A stretch of DNA of 6,828 nt from Candidatus Pacearchaeota archaeon (GTDB taxonomy: Archaea; Nanobdellota; Nanobdellia; Pacearchaeales; GW2011-AR1): contig RFLC01000266.1 of the NCBI GenBank assembly GCA_003694055.1, forward strand, positions 1-6,828. The letters are read 5' to 3'. This document shows, in pieces, positions 5,566 to 6,828 of the stretch; the first letter of the stretch is position 1, and each line of letters opens with the position of its first letter. Below the pieces are notes generated by a model, which saw only the letters and a program-made list of their open reading frames with translations, did not search any database and was not told where the DNA came from. Position numbers and translations under genes: made by a program.

Positions 5566-5784
5566 ATGAAAAAAGCAAAAATCCAACGGGCAAAAAGGAA
5601 ATCAGCTGGCAAATCGGATTTTGAGGGAATTGCAAAACGGCTCGCAGAGTTGACGCGCGAAATTGAAAAACTCGTGCCGATGGCAAGCGTGAAGGAGGCA
5701 TCCCATTTCGGCAACTCGGCCCACGTTGTGCTTCCGAAGAGCTTTGCAGGCAAGAAGGTTGGAGTCTTCGTGCTTCCAAGCTAA
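5566..5784 (+). CDS. Small AbrB/DUF2080-like protein
   Basis: A 72-residue protein. It has a strongly basic start (KKAKIQRAKRKSAGK), a charged helix at about 18-37 (FEGIAKRLAELTREIEKLV) that could form a coiled coil, and a C-terminal segment FGNSAHVVLPKSFAGKKVGVFVL (48-70). That segment matches the G-N-S/G-x-x-V-x-x-P-K-x-x-x-G-K-x-V pattern of AbrB-like swapped-hairpin domains and of the DUF2080 'transposon-encoded' archaeal family. A DNA-binding or regulatory role is likely but not shown. The start was chosen at 5566 from the TATA spacing; the ATGs at 5542 and 5554 would add MYIHMYIH, encoded entirely by the operator-like repeat. A 40-codon ORF begins 15 bp after the stop. Confidence 0.75.
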   Translation: MKKAKIQRAKRKSAGKSDFEGIAKRLAELTREIEKLVPMASVKEASHFGNSAHVVLPKSFAGKKVGVFVLPS

Positions 5785-5799
5785 ACCCTGTGGGAGAGA

Positions 5800-5922
5800 A
5801 TGGAGTTTTCCATCAGCCAGTTTTTGGAGTTTGACGAAGAGGAAATTGCAGAACTAATTGAGTTGGAAATCAGCGAGCAGCAGGTAAAACAAAGAGTTAG
5901 CGAGTGCCACATTGTGTGCTAG
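5800..5922 (+). CDS. Possible 40-aa acidic small protein
   Basis: An ATG begins 15 bp after the stop of the DUF2080-like gene and is preceded by a weak GGAG (5793-5796) at short spacing. The product is rich in glutamate (FDEEEIAELIELEISEQQ), probably helical, and ends in CHIVC. The stretch IAELIELEISEQQVKQRV loosely recalls a helix-turn-helix, but this is not strong. I recognise no family. Position and spacing suggest a second gene of a bicistron, possibly a partner protein. It may equally be a chance ORF. Confidence 0.35.
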   Translation: MEFSISQFLEFDEEEIAELIELEISEQQVKQRVSECHIVC

Positions 5923-5999
5923 ACTGCTCGTTCCAACCAAGAAATCATAAATTGATAGTGGCGACTGCGAGAGAGGTTGTTAACTTGCACGAGAGGAAG

Positions 6000-6030
6000 A
6001 AAAATTTATCTTAACGTCTTGATAAAGATA
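6000..6030 (-). terminator. Hairpin plus T run after eL43
   Basis: Read on the - strand, TATCTT (6030-6025) pairs with AAGATA (6012-6007), followed after AAT by a T run (6004-6000). It begins 17 bp beyond the eL43 stop. The stem is short; the T run is the more reliable archaeal signal. Confidence 0.4.
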
Positions 6031-6046
6031 GAGTCAGCAAGAATGT

Positions 6047-6271
6047 TTACCTTTTCTTGAGGTAGTAGGCATGGCCAGCAAATACTTTCCCAGTCTTCAA
6101 ACATTTCCAAATTCCTGCAGCAAGCCTGACTGCTCTGCCTTTCGGATGGAACGGCGAGGGCTGTGGTTTGCGTTGCAATTCTTCAACAGCATTAAATCTA
6201 TTCCTGACTCTCCTTCCATAACCTGCTCCAAACTTTCCGGCAGCTCTTATCTTCTTTTTCTTGCGCGCCAT
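6047..6271 (-). CDS. rpl37ae: Large ribosomal subunit protein eL43 (L37Ae)
   Basis: A 74-residue protein of the large ribosomal subunit. The basic start MARKKKKIRAAGKFGAGYGRRVRNR and the end AAGIWKCLKTGKVFAGHAY are the family's hallmarks, and the length is normal. Members usually carry a zinc ribbon, CPxC...CxxC. Here the first pair reads S39-P-F-H42 and the second C57-L-K-T60, so only one cysteine remains and H42 is the only other plausible ligand. The fold is probably kept without zinc, as in other cysteine-less ribosomal protein variants. ATG 6271 is set by a TATA box 26-27 bp upstream. It lies alone, between the small-protein pair and a transposase gene that diverges from it. Confidence 0.92.
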   Translation of the reverse strand: MARKKKKIRAAGKFGAGYGRRVRNRFNAVEELQRKPQPSPFHPKGRAVRLAAGIWKCLKTGKVFAGHAYYLKKR

Positions 6272-6293
6272 AGTTCAATCACTGAAAACCAGT

Positions 6294-6301
6294 TTTTAAA
6301 A
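6294..6301 (-). promoter_or_regulatory. TATA box of eL43
   Basis: TTTTAAAA is centred 26-27 bp before the eL43 ATG on the - strand, which predicts a leaderless transcript. The transposase start is only about 43 bp further upstream. Confidence 0.6.
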
Positions 6302-6828
6302 TTAACTGATTGGTCGGCTCCCTTGAAAAAATCTTAAAAGAATATGGTGCATGGTAATCAAAATTCATGCGGGCAATGCCAAAAAAAAGAAGTTAAGTTG
6401 GTTAAAAAATTAAACGGTTTGTTGAAACAACTGAAATGCCCGAGGTTTCTACACCATTTTAGCTGGAAAGTACGAGTTTGGGCAGCACGCAATTGCTTTG
6501 CTGCTTAAAGAGGTGTGCAAGATGTCTTTCAGGAGGGTTAGTAACATCCTCTCAATGCTCGGCTTACCCTTGCCTGCGCATTCTGCTTTGTGCAAAATGA
6601 GAAAGAGAATTCCGTTGTGGATTTGGGGGAGGTTGTTGCGATTGACAGCCGGATTTAAGCATGAGAAAGTTGCAATAGACTGCACTGGTTTCAGCAGGAC
6701 AAATCCAAGTTACCACTATGTCAAAAGGATTAATCGACGGAAACCTATCAAATCGTATGCAAAACTCTCTGCGTTGTTTGACATCAATAAAAGAAAGTTT
6801 TGCGCAGTAAGGGTTAGAACAAAACCAA
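6302..6828 (+). mobile_element. Left part of an insertion sequence
   Basis: The transposase start at 6344 implies that the element's left end lies somewhere in about 6302-6343, immediately beyond the eL43 promoter. The right end is outside the window, so terminal inverted repeats and target duplication cannot be defined. No TATA box is placed correctly for a leaderless start at 6344; CTTAAAAG (6333-6340) is too close. Confidence 0.45.
6344..6828 (+). pseudogene. DDE transposase (IS5-like), frameshifted and cut by the window edge
   Basis: The first frame starts at ATG 6344 and gives 35 residues (MVHGNQNSCGQCQ... to LKCPRF) with a CxxC near the start. At 6446-6449 (TTTC) one extra base shifts the reading. 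From 6450 a second frame continues for 126 residues to the window edge without a stop, containing KYEFGQHAIALLLKEV, SALCKMRKRIP and VAIDCTGFSRTNPSYHYVKR. The aspartate in VAIDCTGF (codon 6678-6680) is the likely first catalytic D of a DDE transposase; later catalytic residues lie outside. Removing one base joins the two into PRFYTILAGKYEFGQH. The first frame would otherwise stop at 6503. A sequencing error, real decay or programmed frameshifting are all possible. The family assignment from this fragment is moderate. Confidence 0.6.

Noticed and set aside
6071..6337. 88-codon + strand frame opposite eL43
   Set aside because: It is antisense to a clearly recognised ribosomal protein and has no family resemblance.

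Overview
The window comes from an archaeon. It holds an archaeal/eukaryotic-type ribosomal protein (eL43), an archaeal-style type II/IV secretion ATPase, a tRNA-Leu without an encoded CCA end, and TATA boxes placed so that most proteins would be translated from leaderless mRNAs. Mixed base composition, short compact genes and several small unknown proteins would suit a small-genome (DPANN-like) lineage, but nothing here proves a lineage.

Layout, left to right. Positions 1-278 are non-coding: a GC-rich then A/T-rich repeat (copy A) followed by a paired GTATATAC motif. Next come tRNA-Leu(CAG) (279-362) and a GC-rich spacer. A 756-residue secretion/pilus-type ATPase (502-2772, +) meets an 82-residue unknown protein (2775-3023, -) tail to tail with two bases between them. 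A 480-bp non-coding stretch follows and carries a weak third repeat copy. A probable two-gene unit comes next: a short UDP-glucose/GDP-mannose dehydrogenase-family protein (3504-4400, +), overlapped by 23 bp by a small HExxH metallopeptidase (4378-4875, +). About 690 bp without a convincing gene follows, holding repeat copy B and an inverted repeat. Then come a small AbrB/DUF2080-like protein (5566-5784, +) with a paired GTATATAC motif between its TATA box and its start, a 40-residue ORF (5800-5922, +), eL43 (6047-6271, -) with a degraded zinc site, and the 5' part of a frameshifted transposase running off the right edge (6344-6828, +).

How it fits together: the left two thirds look like ordinary chromosome, with a tRNA, an envelope or secretion motor, and a sugar-nucleotide enzyme coupled to a peptidase. 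The right third has a mobile flavour, with a transposon-associated type of small protein, an insertion sequence placed just upstream of a ribosomal protein promoter, and diverged repeats. The most unusual signals are the two GTATATAC-N4-GTATATAC sites, one placed like an archaeal repressor operator, and the diverged repeat pair. In the left copy the paired motif lies about 30 bp beyond the repeat's end.
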